This document shows positions 53,100 to 64,000 of a stretch of 64,000 bases of DNA, piece by piece (the first letter of the stretch is position 1; each line of letters starts with the position of its first letter). Made by a program: the position numbers and the translations under genes. Below the pieces are notes generated by a model. That model did no database searches and was not told the DNA's origin. It saw only the letters and a list, made by a program, of their open reading frames with translations. The DNA comes from Azadirachta indica (Eukaryota > Streptophyta > Magnoliopsida > Sapindales > Meliaceae). Location: assembly GCA_022749755.1 (NCBI GenBank), contig CM040449.1, forward strand, positions 12,868,363 through 12,932,362. The letters are read 5' to 3'.

Positions 53100-53700
53100 T
53101 GGTAATTGTTTCCTAAAAGACTTTCTTCCCAAACATCTGGTGGTTTTGAAGGCCTATCATTTCTTCTAAGAAGTTTTGGATCTTCTCATTTTTCGGTATT
53201 CCTCTTGTTGTTCTTGTTGTTCTTCACTAAGCCTTACATCATCACAAATTGTTATGAGATGGACCATTAAAATTAGAATCCTTATAAGCTTTAGAGAGTT
53301 GTCTTGTTGTGAGTTTTCGCTTCCTTTGGGTTTTATTTGGCCTTTTATCTCATGCAGTTCTCTTTTGATCTGCTCGTGTTAGGCCATGATCATTTCCAAA
53401 GCTTTCATCTGCTTCATGGCATTAGTGTCACTCCTATTGATTACTTTTTCTATAGGATCGACTTTAGTAAGATTAACATTTCGGATAATAAATGTGCTTG
53501 CAGTATAATCTCTAGTTTATTCTTTGATAAACTTAGGATTAGGGAACTGCAATAGGTTGTTGGATCTTATATGTCTCATAGAATATAATCGTTGTGGAAT
53601 ATGAGGACAATCTTTCAATTTTCTCTCTGTTAGCTAGCATTTTTCACAAGGATAAAGTGGTATCTTTTCTCTCAGGAAGGAAATTAAGGTTCTTCTATTT
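53100..53700 (-). pseudogene. EPRV C region between movement protein and capsid, copy 2
   Basis: Minus-strand coding is readable as NVNLTKVDPIEKVINRSD, then NAMKQMKALEMIMA, then EQIKRELHEIKGQIKPKG, an amphipathic coiled coil, followed by Glu/Gln-rich sequence. This segment is not duplicated elsewhere in the window and complements copy 1 (24221-26800), which starts at the capsid. Confidence 0.5.
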
Positions 53701-54380
53701 GTCAACTTTTTAATTTGGGGTTTCTGATGGATCATAATAGGTTGATAATTTTTCCTATAGTCACTGATCTATAGAAGTGGAAAAACTAATTCATTCTTCC
53801 CAAAGTCTATAGTGAAATCATTGGTCCTTCTTTATTTAGTGTGGTTTTTCGATTATTGGAATGGTTTATGGAGAATAGATGAGTTTGGACTTCGTGGGTC
53901 ATGGTATGGTGAACTGCCAAAGTTGATTCATTGGGTTTCATATCTAGTCTATATAATTGGATAATGATTTTTATAGGGTTGGCTATGTTTAGCTTTTCAA
54001 GATCTAAAGTAAAATTGGGTTTAGCTGAATGACAACATGACCATTATGAAGGCCAACTTCAATAGCAGAGATTAAGGCCTTTTGGAAGGTTTGCCATCAT
54101 GTATCCGAAAGAGCCATTAAACATGTGAATTTTTTACCATCAAGAAATAATGGTTGAAGGCCAATTTTTATTGCACCTAAATGGATTCCTTTGTAGCCTT
54201 CCCTTCAATATCGTCGAATATCTATGTCTCAGAGTATTGGCAAATGTGTTTCTTTAGAGCTAGAGGAAATAGATTATGTAAAACTTCAAAAGACTTAAAA
54301 ATAGAATTTAGTTTAGGTTGTTTAATAGAAACTATGGACTTTATGGTGGCTAAGAAAGTATTTACATCATAGAACTTGTA
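53700..54380 (-). pseudogene. EPRV C movement protein, copy 2
   Basis: Minus strand near 54100-53830 encodes IEVGLHNGHVVIQLNPNFTL-like sequence across frameshifts, then NPIKIIIQLYRLDMKPNEST, then HTMTHEVQTHLFSINH. The core of hydrophobic strands followed by LDMKPNE and HEVQTHLF fits a caulimovirid 30K movement protein. Multiple breaks. Confidence 0.55.
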
Positions 54381-54844
54381 TGGATTTAGGGGATCAAGGT
54401 GAAAAGGTTGGATTGTTTTTAGATTTCCGTCAAGTTGAGCTTAATATTGGAAATTTGTGATAAAGGAAGTGCTGAATGACAAGGCTTCAAAATTGGGCAT
54501 TAAAAACTCACACGTGGCTATTCCTTGGTTATCTATAGTCCTAGATTGCCTTAACTCTAGGTCTTAATAGCTAGGAGAATGTAGATCTCAAAAATTTATT
54601 TATTGGTGATAAACCTTAAAACACGCCTCTTAGATTTACCAATATGTGGCACACTTTTTTTCAGAAAATTCTTTTAATCTATATTTCTTGATTCTGAATG
54701 GTCTAGATTGAAATTGAAACCATATATTTAGAAACATTTGTAATATTTCTAATGTGGAAGATCTGTTTTAGTGGCAACCACATAGCATACTCTATCACAA
54801 GAATAAAAGGGATCTAGAATAGGAAAGACTCTTTTTGGGAGTAA
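54381..54844 (-). other. EPRV C leader, copy 2
   Basis: Non-coding stretch between the primer-binding site (54845-54858) and the movement protein on the minus strand, AT-rich, with short upstream frames only. Length and position fit a pararetroviral leader. Confidence 0.45.
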
Positions 54845-54858
54845 TGGCTCTAATACCA
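54845..54858 (-). promoter_or_regulatory. tRNA-iMet primer-binding site of EPRV C
   Basis: The minus strand reads TGGTATTAGAGCCA, one mismatch to the iMet primer site, located about 38 nt downstream of the polyA signal (54901-54896). This fixes the start of the type C genome. Confidence 0.75.
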
Positions 54859-54876
54859 AAATAAAGGAAAAATGCT

Positions 54877-55178
54877 ATGATAAAGAACACAATCTTTTAT
54901 TGTTTAGCAAAAGCACTTTTAGGACAATATTATAAAATGAATAGATTGCTACTCACCAAACTCTAATTACTATGATGTTAGGGGAATCATTATATAGGCC
55001 TAAAAGGAATCCCTTAATAGTATCTACACTAGCAATACCATCATTAAATCTTTGCTATTTTACTATTATAAGATTCTTCTTTATCTCTAAAGAATTTCCT
55101 TTACAGCTAATACCCTAATAATTTACTCTTTATAACACAACATGTCTTCCACTTGACAAACATACATTATTGTTATGA
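54877..55178 (-). promoter_or_regulatory. EPRV C intergenic region, copy 2
   Basis: TATATA at 54996-54991 and AATAAA at 54901-54896 on the minus strand. Matches 24221-24516 in the same orientation at about 80-85% by eye. At 55178 it ends and TACA/TATG simple repeats begin. Confidence 0.72.
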
Positions 55179-55204
55179 GGCATGTACATACGTACATACA
55201 TACA

Positions 55205-55252
<48 letters not shown>

Positions 55253-56170
55253 TTACATACATACATATATATGTAGTAGGAAAAGCATGGCTAACGTTTT
55301 CGACCTTACCATGGCAGGTGAGGACGTACAAGTGAGTGGTTGTGAAAAGCTACATATTACTATAGGGGTAGTGGTTTTTTAGGCTTGCTCAAACTAATAG
55401 GTGCCAATGTTGCTTTGCGACTTAATGTGTTTGCTATTACGTTGGTTTTTCTCGGCTTGTACATCGAATTGTAGTTGAATTCCCCTAAAAAATCTTGTCA
55501 ACACGCTATACAAGGACATATGTTGGTGGATGAATAGTGGTACCAAATGAATAGTACCCTAAAGCACGATAATGCAGGCAGAATTCAAACAAGGGAAGGT
55601 TTTACTTGTAATAATTAAACATAAAATTTTACTTATGTCTACAACTTTTATGCTTAGATTGCTATAGGATACGACTCACCAAATGACCTTCTCTAGCCTA
55701 AACAAAGGATCACCGTAATCTTATGAACGTAGAAATTTAATAGATTTATAATTTTGTGGAAACGAAAATTTTATTCATGTATAAAGACATCAATATTTGA
55801 TGGTCCCCAAGCAAGGCCATTTGATAACATAGCTATAGCTAAAACTATTAAACTTAAAACCATTTGAAATCTGTAGATTTAACAATGATTCAAATCCAAA
55901 TAAATGAGAAATTGATACTTAGCAGACGTCTGTCATCTTTAATAAAGAAAAAATAAAAAAGATGCACACTAAAAATGCAAAAGATAATGACAATAGAGTG
56001 TACATGTTTCCCACCTATCTTTATCTTTTTTTACAATGATTAACACAAATATTTTGCCTAAAATAATCATAGCCTCTAGAGTCATCGGCAAAATCTGGTG
56101 CTTCCATGTGTCACTGATAAAATCTGGTTCTTCCATATGCTAATTATTTCCTTCTGCCTTTAATACACTG
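55179..56170. other. Non-coding DNA with (TG)18 microsatellite
   Basis: A TACA-type repeat at 55183-55205 and 55252-55275 surrounds about 18 TG units (55215-55250). GAATAGTGGTACCAAATGAATAGTA at about 55526 resembles GAATAGTA units left of the EPRV cluster (24085-24160). No gene seen. Confidence 0.65.
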
Positions 56171-57652
56171 GCGTTGGCGTCAATTCTTTGATAGTGAATT
56201 GAATCTCCCTTTGATTTCCTAATTCATCATAGACCTAGTTTTAGCAGCTCCTTCATGTCTTTTTGCAAGTCTTGGGTATCCAAGTTTCTGGTTTAAATTG
56301 ATTAAAAATATTTGCAGTTGTTCTTGTTTTGCTAGAAGAACTGACTATTTATTGAAGCATATCCTTTTGGAATGATTACTATAACATCATCATAGATGTG
56401 TGTTAAAGAATCACTTTTTAAGGATTGGCTTCAATTTCTTTCTATACATCACAAACATCACCATCCTTTAAGAGTGCTGGTTAGTCCAATCCTTGAAGTA
56501 AAAGGATTCAAGTTTTTATAGACACTCTTCACTTATAGAAAAATCTTTTTCATCTAATCCACCACTATATCATGGTTTTCTTGCAAAAAACTCCTAAACC
56601 TGTAAAGGTAGTACTGTATCATTTTCTTGAATTATTGAAGTTATGTAGCATGTGAAACAATTAATCCTCTTATCCAAAACACATAAAACTCGTTTAACTG
56701 CGTCTAGTACTTTAGCATGTGTTAATGCCTTTAGAACCTCAAGTTTGAGTAAATTCACCCATCCTTTTCTCAACAAATCAAACCATTGTCTTGATGAGAA
56801 AATTTTCCATGAAATAAATAACTTTATCGAGCTATTAGAATAAATCACCATTGTTTTGATTATCAATAATGATTTATCTTGTCCATAACCTTTTACTAGA
56901 TCGTTCAAAGTTTCATAGTATACTATTTTATTTGAAATATCCTTTACCAAATATTCATCCGCTATTATTAATCTTTGAACCATCCAATCTTAGAGTTGAG
57001 AAGTAGCCTTTTGTTCTTCTTCTCCAAATGGATCTTATCCTCTTTGAGCCAAGCCATTTTATCATCTAGTTTGTACAAGAGTTTTTTCATTTCAGTATAA
57101 CCTTCTCCCATCATCAAGGCGATTGGACATTGGGCTTCTAAGTGTTCCCATAGTTGGTGACTATAAAGGTTACTTTGAAATTATCAGGCAATTCTATTGG
57201 CTGAGAAGCTTGATCTAATTTTTCTTTATCAACATTAATTGATGTTTTCGAAAAATTCCTTTATAAATTGTCAGAAATTTTGATTCTTTTCTGATAAAAA
57301 AAACCTTTTTTTGAAATTCCTTTTCTTTTAGAAGAAATAACATTCTTCCTTCCCGCAAAACTTCCCTACGTTTCCTTAGTAATTTCTTTGCTTTTCCTTA
57401 TAGGATATTCATAACGAACATACCTCAAAAGTTTACAAATCCAGCAAAGTGCTTGACTTTTTTCGGAATTCATTGCCTTCATCACCTATTCTTTCATTTT
57501 TTGTCGTCGAACCAATTTTAAGGGAGGTTTAGAGTTCTTTAGCTTATCAAGCTCTTGTAGCTGCTTGATCTTTTAAGGGATAGTCTCTTTCAGATGTTCG
57601 ACCTTGTGACATTTCGAACATGAAAAATGGCTTCCAAATTTTTTCTCTATTT
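56170..57652 (-). pseudogene. EPRV D fragment, minus-strand copy (unknown 3' ORF)
   Basis: The clearest frame (56983-56594) reads MVQRLIIADEYLVKDISNKI, then YETLNDLVKGYGQDKSLL, then VNLLKLEVLKALTHAKVL. It continues degraded to about 56170. Upstream on the minus strand (57652-56990) is Lys-rich sequence with remnants of a CxxC region (FSCSKCHKVEHL-like) also seen at 63045. The whole 56594-57650 is an inverted match to about 63000-63990. The protein family is not recognised; it follows RNase H in the plus copy. Confidence 0.6.
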
Positions 57653-57840
57653 TGATAAAATTTCTGTTATAATGTAGTGTACGTCAAATATGTAATCCTG
57701 TAAGTTTTAAAATTTCACTTTAAACATTTCCAATAAGATTAAACACCAACTGCTTTATTTCATTACTTAATAAAATATAATCAGTTCCATGACTTCTAAA
57801 ATCTAAGTATAAGCATGGAAATTACATCAAAACCATACAT
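57653..57840 (-). repeat. 3' LTR remnant of the chromovirus-type element
   Basis: It matches 60907-61113 (TATAATGTAG-TACGTCAAATA, then GTAAGTTTTAAAATTT, then AAGCATGGAAATTACATCAA). Only the inner-end part of the LTR is kept. It joins RT at about 57840. Confidence 0.8.
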
Positions 57841-57844
57841 TTTT

Positions 57845-58357
57845 TTAGGGGAGAAAAATTCTATGCATTAGATCCATAAATGCTGCAAGAGCATTGGTTA
57901 AACCAATGGCATCATTATAAACTCAAAATGCCCATATCTACTACAGAAAGCCATCTTTGAGATATCTTCATCTCTAACTCTCAGTTGGTGGTAATCAGAT
58001 CGAAGATCGATCTTTGAGAAGTATCTAGAACCACGCAGTTGATCAAACAAGTCATCAATTTTAGGTAAACGATATTTGTTTCTCATTGTCACCTAGTTCA
58101 AGTGTCTATAGTCCATACACAATCTTAAACTCCCATCCTTCTTTTTACCAAAAACACCGGTGCTCTCTAAGAAGAAGTATTAGGTCGAATAAACCCTTTA
58201 TCTAATAACCCCGCAACTGAATCTTTAACTCTTGTAGTTTACTTGGTGCCATCCTATGAAAAGTTACTGAAATTGGTGATGTACCAGAATATATTTCAAT
58301 AGTGAAATTTACTTCTTTCTTAAGGGGTAATCTGAGTAAATAATCAGAAAATACATT
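57845..58357 (-). pseudogene. Ty3 reverse transcriptase, N-terminal fragment
   Basis: 58092-57898 encodes [36 protein letters not shown] and FEFIMMPLV. Upstream pieces to 58357 carry the RT lead-in (SGTSPISVTFHRMAPSKLQE). The YxDD box and all later domains are deleted. Confidence 0.82.
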
Positions 58358-58850
58358 TTAAAACTCATCAATTACTGAAATAGTTAGAGTTATTGAATCA
58401 TCAACATCATAACTCATCACACTCACCATCCATCTTAAGTAGTCTTTATGTTCATTATATCCAATATAGGTACAATAATGATTGGTCCCCCTACTTCCAA
58501 CGATATGAAATCTTCCACCATTAAGAAGATTAACAGTTACCCTTTTTCCTTTTTGGCAATCTATAATGGCATGGAAAGATGACAACTAATCCATACCTAG
58601 TATTACATCATAATACACCATTTTCATCACAACTAACCCAAATGTGACTTTACAACCACCCACATCAGTTTTACGATTATGACACATCTTATTCAGATTT
58701 ATTCCACCTTCAACAGGCGTTTCAACGGACAATTCATGTTCTAAAGGTTCAGTCTCTATAACCAAAAAAGATATAAGTTTTGCTGAAATAAAGGAATACG
58801 TAGCACCAGAATCGAATAATATTCTAACCTAAGTATTAAATAAAAGAAAA
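58358..58850 (-). pseudogene. Ty3 aspartic protease
   Basis: Near 58825-58800 the minus strand encodes VRILFDSGATY, the active-site motif, and 58585-58358 gives SSFHAIIDCQKGKRVTV, the typical protease C-terminus, preceded by an MLGMD-like motif with a stop replacing Trp. Frameshifted in between. Confidence 0.72.
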
Positions 58851-59059
58851 ATACCTTTTACTACAGCATCATCTGGTCAATCCACATCCTAAGTGATAGC
58901 ATAAGCCTTACCTTGAACTTTAGGTCTTCCTCATCTTTGTGATACTTGGGATCTTTGAGGTGATTGTTCATGACTTCTTTGTTGTAGTTGCCTACCCTGC
59001 TGACTTTGTTGTGCTACTGATTGAATATTTCTCTCATGTGAGCTAGTCATTTGAATCGG

Positions 59060-59262
59060 TGTCTGCATTAAACATGGACATTAATTTCGATAATGGTCAC
59101 GTTCTCCACATTCAAAACACACACGTAGAGGGATATAAGATCTCTGGTCATCTTGGGTGCTTCTCTAAACATATCTGGTTGTTTGGCCTTGTGTTTACCT
59201 TAAACATGGACACATATTTCGGTGATGACCTTGTCGCCCACACTTAAAACATACTCCTGGTA
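59060..59262 (-). pseudogene. Two gag zinc knuckles in tandem
   Basis: Two CCHC motifs about 140 bp apart: CFKCGRQGHHRNMCP (minus strand, about 59262-59208) and CFECGERDHYRN-stop-CP (about 59120-59070), each followed by the same CL-type tail. The second has an in-frame stop within the knuckle. An internal duplication is likely, as related elements usually show one or two knuckles. Confidence 0.65.
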
Positions 59263-59296
59263 TCTTTTAGGGACCTTGATTATTATGGATTGGAGA

Positions 59297-59977
59297 CTAA
59301 CTTTTCCTTTGTTTCTTTTCTTCCCACCTAGGAGGCTTTTGGTCAGAACTTTTCTTTTTTAATTCCACTATATGCTTGATCTCTTTCTCATCTTGTTCTA
59401 TCATCAAAGCTTGTTCAATTACTTCTGAATAGTTCTGAAGGTTCAACACTATAAGTTCGTGTCGAAGTGACAGCTTTAAACCTTTCACAAACTGCTTAGT
59501 CTTATCTTTCTCCCTCGAAATCATTGAAGTAGTAAACCGGCTTAGTGCTTTAAACCATGCTTCATATTGTGCCATTGACATGTTTCTCTAAGTTAGATGA
59601 ATAAATTCATCTAGCATGACATCACGAAATACCTTAGGAAAGGATATACCCATTAAGCCTTCTTTAAAAGCATCCCATGTTCATTCTTCCTCCGGTTTTG
59701 TAATTTTAGCAGTATTCTGCCAATGATTTGCCTACTCAATCAATTGAAATGTTGCAAGTTTAATCCAAATTTCTTTGGGTGCTTGCATAGCATCCAGAAT
59801 TCGGTTAATTTGTTCCACCCATTCCTCAATAATTAATGGACTAGACTTTTCGTTAAAAGTTAGAGGATTGAGTTGCTTGAATTCACTCAACACTGACATA
59901 TTCTGACCTCCATTAACATTATCCTGGTTTTGGGAATTATTGGTAATCCTACGAAAAGCAGTAACAAATTCTCTCAT
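59297..59977 (-). pseudogene. Ty3 gag
   Basis: 59977-59732 is the N-terminal part (FKQLNPLTFNEKSSPLIIEE, then WVEQINRILDAMQAP, then KLATFQLIE) and 59581-59297 the following part (YEAWFKALSRFTTSMISREK, then FVKGLKLSLRHELIVLN, then Lys-rich tail). The gap between them is frameshifted. This is the retrotransposon gag domain preceding the zinc knuckles. Confidence 0.82.
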
Positions 59978-60887
59978 TGTTTAGCGAAACTTACCAAGCT
60001 CTTCCCTTCTTTGTGAAGATGATACCTCTGTTTCTCTATTATCAAACATAATGAAACAATAGATTTTATACCACAACAGTTAAAGTAAAGCAGCATAAAA
60101 TGAATAAATCTCAATGACGCAAGTAAAACAAAAGTTATTTATACATTGATCATATAAGTTTATAATTCTTTACAACAAAACCAACAAAAGGTACTTAAAG
60201 GATAACAAACTTAAACTACCTTATATAAGTATACACAAAAACACTATATACATACAAAAGATTAGTCATTATCTAGTTTGTTCTTTTTACGCCAGCTCAC
60301 CATCACTTTGCATAAGTGTCTTCAACAACAACAAGCTCAAAACCTAACAAGAAAAAAGATCTAGTGTTCCTGATTTCTTCTCACTAGTCTCACTTGTTGT
60401 ACTTTTCTCACCTTCGGGACTCGCCTCACCAGCTAAACTTTCTTTTAACTTCTTCATCTAGCACCTTTCAGTCCTATAAGTATTTAGAAATCTTCTAATA
60501 TAGTATAAATATTGTGTCATGAGCTTATTGTGATTCACCCTTTTGCCGTAAACTTTTTAAACCCATTAATGCCTCATTTTTACATCTTCAGGAGTACGCG
60601 GATTTGGATCAATATTTGAATAATGCATAATAGTCCCTGCCAATTTCTCTCTTATCCTATTCACATACATCTTTCGCAAGTCTTTCACGAGAACCCTACC
60701 TGGAGCACACTGCTCATTCCTATTTACACAATTCCAGCTGTCGTACTTGGTCTTTCTTACACTATAAGACCAAATATATTAAAATTAAAAATTCATATAG
60801 AATAATAAAGTACAGGTAACAACAATCTAAAATGTCTCTAAAACTTTCTCACTATCATGAGAGATGTCCATAGAATCCTGATCCTAA
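59978..60887. other. Non-coding leader of the chromovirus-type element
   Basis: AT-rich sequence between primer-binding site and gag. No gene seen; short frames only. Confidence 0.55.
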
Positions 60888-60900
60888 CCTCTAGTACCAA
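60888..60900 (-). promoter_or_regulatory. Primer-binding site of the chromovirus-type element
   Basis: The minus strand reads TTGGTACTAGAGG, resembling the iMet primer site with transitions, 6 bp inside the LTR end. Confidence 0.5.
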
Positions 60901-60906
60901 CTTTTT

Positions 60907-62638
60907 TGATACTCTTAATTTTAAGAAATTTCGAAAGAATTTCTATTATAATGTAGTATACGTCAAATATATAATCCTGTAAGTTTTAAAATTTTACTCT
61001 AAACACTTCTAATAAAATTAAACACCAACTACTTCATTTCATTACTTAACAAAATATAATCAATTCTATGACTTCTAAAATCCAAGTACAAGCATGGAAA
61101 TTACATCAAAACTATACATTAGAAAATCCTGCTCCTATAATTACACATAGTTTTCAAAAGTAGCAAAATCTTAGCTCTAGAGTATCCTTTGTCTTTTACT
61201 TATAAATTTCCAACATTGTCTAAATCTGAAAAGTAGGGATGAGTTAATGCTCAATAGATATTTATATATAAAGGTAGTTTTAAAATTTACAATAAACAAA
61301 TTTGAACATAAAAGCATTTTTTAATTTTCAACAAAGAGTATGAAAGAATATTAAATGAAAATTTTAATTTCAATATTCATATAAATAATGTAAAATACAT
61401 AATTCTATAAAAAAAATTTTTGTAAATTTTGTGCTTGCGTGCTTTATGAGCATTATTTCGAAGGAATGCACTTTAAAAACTGGCCATACATACTTTAGGG
61501 GTATTATTCTCAGGGATCGTCATCTCATAAAAAACGATCTTTAGGAATATTATTCCTAAGGACCATTGCCCCAGCAGAAATGACCTTTAGGGACCGTCGC
61601 CCAGCAAAAATGACCTTTAGGGATCGTCGCCCCAGCAGAAATGACCTTTAGTGGCATTATTCTTAGGGACCGTCGCCTTAAACATCGGTGCCATGTCGCA
61701 TCAACAAGTGTGACCATCACATTCTCATTTATTAATTCATTTCACAACATTTCTATACAAATCATATATTTATAAAAGTACAATGCGTGTTAATATAATT
61801 TTCTCACTGTATTTGTAAATTTAACATTCCTATGAAAATTACTATTTAAACCCGATTTGAAAAATAATTAATTGGATCAACATGTGATGATTCAGGAATT
61901 TCATATACAGTTATCAAAACATCAACTATAATTAAGCACCATACTTTTCAGTTTTAAAACCAAAATCTACCAAATGCATATAAATAACTACCTGACAAAT
62001 GTGTTATAATTCTATTGCTCTGTCGACTTCTCTACCTCCTTCGAATCACCTCCTAGTATCAATTTAATAATAATAATGAATAATGATCCAACAATACTAA
62101 ATAATGCTTCAAACTTTGTTATCTAAAAATATGTGCATTTATATATATACATAGCATTTAAACATATATCTATATACTAACAGCTAAACCTTTTACAACA
62201 AAATTATGTAAATAATTTACTAAACTTGAAATCCAAAATTAATTGTTAAGAATTAGACACTAATCAAACATGTTCTCCTATTTTCTCTCCTTCCTTCACT
62301 CTCTGTTTCTAATTGAAAAGAAAAAAAAACGAAAGTTTATATATATATATAGATATATATTTATATGCACCACTTGAATCAAACCTGTTTTGTCTAATTA
62401 TATATTATTTTATTTTATTTTTAGCACTTGCCGCTACCTACTTCACATAATTTTAATCAAACCCTTTAACTTCTCTTTTTATACCTTTTACCCACAACAA
62501 AATTTATATTATCTAATAATTCTATTATTTTAAAGTCATAAACATATTCGTCATAATCAACATTTTTTTTAATATATATAAACATATTTGTCGTATAAAT
62601 TCTAAATTGCTATATCCTCATATAATATAAACTAGACA
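60907..62638 (-). repeat. 5' LTR of the chromovirus-type element (about 1.73 kb)
   Basis: On the minus strand it starts TGTCTAGTTT at 62638 and ends AGTATCA at 60907. It includes an imperfect tandem array (61515-61680) of units ending AAATGACCTTTAG. Boundaries are inferred from TG/CA ends, the primer site and the possible TSD. Confidence 0.62.
61515..61680. repeat. Imperfect ~31-bp tandem repeats within the LTR
   Basis: Four to five units of the type GGGACCGTCGCCCCAGCAGA plus AATGACCTTTA with internal variation. GC-rich against an AT-rich background; LTR enhancer arrays can look like this. Confidence 0.75.
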
Positions 62639-62643
62639 TATCC

Positions 62644-63000
62644 AGCATGTGTATTCTAATTAAAGCAAGAACCCAGGGTATTATAAATGGTATTGAGTGG
62701 ATAGCTAGATATGCATCGGGTAGGATTTTAGTGGCAAAAAAAAACTATGTTGCTCATAAAAAAGAGGCTTTAGTTGCTAGAAACTCTATCAAAAGGTTCC
62801 GACCATTTGTTATTAGTCAAGAATTTACTTTAAGGACAGATTCTAGATATTTGAAAATTTTATGAACCTGAACTTAAAGGATGACAAGAATAGATTGATT
62901 AAATGGAAAACTTTTGCTTGCAAAATATAAAATCAATTTCAATTTATGTCTGGAAAATCTAATCTTGTTGTTGATTTTCTTTGAAGGCCTAAAGATGACT
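62644..63000 (+). pseudogene. EPRV D RNase H, plus-strand copy
   Basis: The frame 62647-62865 has EWIARYASGRI, AHKKEALVARNSIKRF and SQEFTLRTDSRYLK. Downstream, after a frameshift, FMSGKSNLVVDFL-like sequence completes the RNase H C-terminus by about 62990. The start is truncated at the border of the chromovirus-type element. Confidence 0.75.
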
Positions 63001-64000
63001 TAATTTTTGTAAGTCGAATTGGAGAAGAAAATTGGAAATTACTTTTCATGTTCAAAGCATCACAATGTCGAAGATCTAAGAAAAGATTGTCCCTTAAAAG
63101 CTCAAGCAACTGCAAGAGCTCGAAAAGCTAAAAAAGCAAGTCAATAGAACTCTAAACGTCCCTTAAAATAGGTTTGACGACAGGAAACCAAAAAATAGGT
63201 GATGAAGGCAGAAAATTCTGGAAAAATTCAGACACTTTGCTAGAATTGTAAACTTTGGGGCATGTTTATTCTAAATGTCCTAGGAGGAATGGCAAATAAA
63301 TTACTGAGGAAATGTAAGAAAGTTCTATGAAAGGGAATAATGTTATTTATTCTAAAAGAAAAAGAATTTCAAAAGAAGTTTCTTTTGGTCAGAAAGAAAT
63401 TAAAATTTCTAACAATTTTTGAAGGAAGTCTTTAGAAACATCAGTTGATGTTGATAAAGGAAAATTGGATCAAGCTCTTTAGCCAATGGAATTTCCTGAT
63501 AATTTCAAAGTAACCTTTCAAAGTTATCAGCTATGGAAAGACTTAAAGGCCTAATATTGAGTCGCCTTGATGATGGAGAAGGTTATTTTGAAATGGAAAA
63601 AACTCTTTTATAAGCTAGCAGATAGAATGGCTTAGCTTGAAGAGGATAATGTCTATTTGGAGGAAGAAGAAGAGAAGGCTGCTTCTCAACTCCAAGATTG
63701 GATGGTTCAAAGATTAATAATAGTAGATGAATATCTTATGAAGGATATTTCAAATAAGATAGTATGCTATGAAACTTTGAACGATCTGATAAAAGGTTAT
63801 GGACAAGATAAATCATTCTTGATAATCAAAACAATGGTGATTTATTCTAATAACTTGATAGAGTTATTCATTCCATGGCAAATTCTCTTATCAGGACTGT
63901 GTTTTGATTTGGCGAGAAAAGGATAGGTGAATTTACTTGAACTTGAGGTTCTGGAGGCATTAACTATCCTAAAATACAAGATGCAGTAAACCATGTTTTA
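63001..64000 (+). pseudogene. EPRV D region after RNase H, plus-strand copy
   Basis: A Lys/Arg-rich stretch with Cys (YFSCSKHHNVEDLRKDCPLK, about 63040-63100) and a second knuckle-like CKLWG-x-CP stretch (about 63245-63290) are followed by the clean frame 63657-63926: EEEEEKAASQLQDWMVQRLI, then ISNKIVCYETLNDLIKGYGQ. It corresponds to 56594-57650 inverted. It continues beyond the window. Not recognised; the placement after RNase H suggests a separate downstream viral ORF. Confidence 0.55.

Larger units (their letters stand above)
57653..62638 (-). mobile_element. Degraded Ty3/gypsy (chromovirus-type) retrotransposon
   Basis: Minus-strand order: 5' LTR 62638-60907, primer-binding site 60900-60888, untranslated leader 60887-59978 (no gene), gag 59977-59297, zinc knuckles 59262-59060, protease about 58850-58358, RT start 58357-57845, then directly the last ~185 bp of the 3' LTR (57840-57653). 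The rest of RT, RNase H, integrase and most of the 3' LTR are deleted. Flanks TATTT (57648-57652) and TATCC (62639-62643) could be a decayed target-site duplication. gag and DSGA protease style suit Tekay/Del-like elements. Confidence 0.78.

Noticed and set aside
55153..55382. Frames with Cys-Val repeats
   Set aside because: Translation of the (TG)n microsatellite.
61515..61680. CRISPR-like regularly spaced repeat
   Set aside because: Plant DNA, contiguous imperfect tandem units without unique spacers; lies inside an LTR.

Overview
The window is nuclear DNA of a flowering plant, most likely a eudicot and possibly woody; the species cannot be read from the sequence. It is AT-rich and has no intact host gene that I can recognise. 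Almost all of it is nested retrotransposons, a hAT DNA transposon and endogenous pararetroviruses (EPRVs, family Caulimoviridae). Some retroviral reading frames are long enough to look active, but nearly all are broken.

Layout. 1-7674: a Ty1/copia element on the + strand, cut off by the window edge, ending in a 164-bp LTR and split inside its reverse transcriptase by a badnavirus-like EPRV (A1, about 1051-6331, minus strand). 7675-14136: non-coding plant DNA with a perfect 19-bp hairpin, a diverged tandem duplication, microsatellites and two weak exon candidates. 14145-23313: a hAT transposon with TIRs, an 8-bp TSD and transposase remnants, holding a second, rearranged badnavirus-like EPRV (A2, about 14280-19656). 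24221-55178: a 31-kb cluster of at least two further EPRV types, B (Florendovirus/Petuvirus-like) and C (genus unclear), flanked on both sides by TACA/TATG-type simple repeats. Most of this cluster is a large inverted repeat centred near 45755 (left arm about 26800-45716, right arm 45795-53095).

Two LTR-retrotransposon insertions sit in the left arm and are absent from the matching sites of the right arm. One is a solo LTR (42971-44437, TSD TTTTG). The other is an 8.1-kb Athila-like Ty3 element (34199-42320, TSD GTGCT). 55179-64000: a (TG)n tract, then EPRV type D fragments facing each other around a degraded Ty3/gypsy element with gag, two zinc knuckles, protease and RT remnants (57653-62638).

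Most notable points. (1) The Athila-like element carries two extra sense-strand genes between integrase and 3' LTR: an intronless copy of a LOG cytokinin-activating gene (one internal stop), and a small basic/Cys-rich protein whose layout resembles the nucleic-acid-binding proteins of carla-like plant RNA viruses. (2) The EPRV inverted repeat could be transcribed into hairpin RNA. (3) Two diverged badnavirus-like copies keep the same overlapping ORF at the 3' end of the polyprotein in the same relative frame. (4) The A1 copy ends at the viral tRNA-iMet primer-binding site. All homology statements are by eye; none was tested with a database search.
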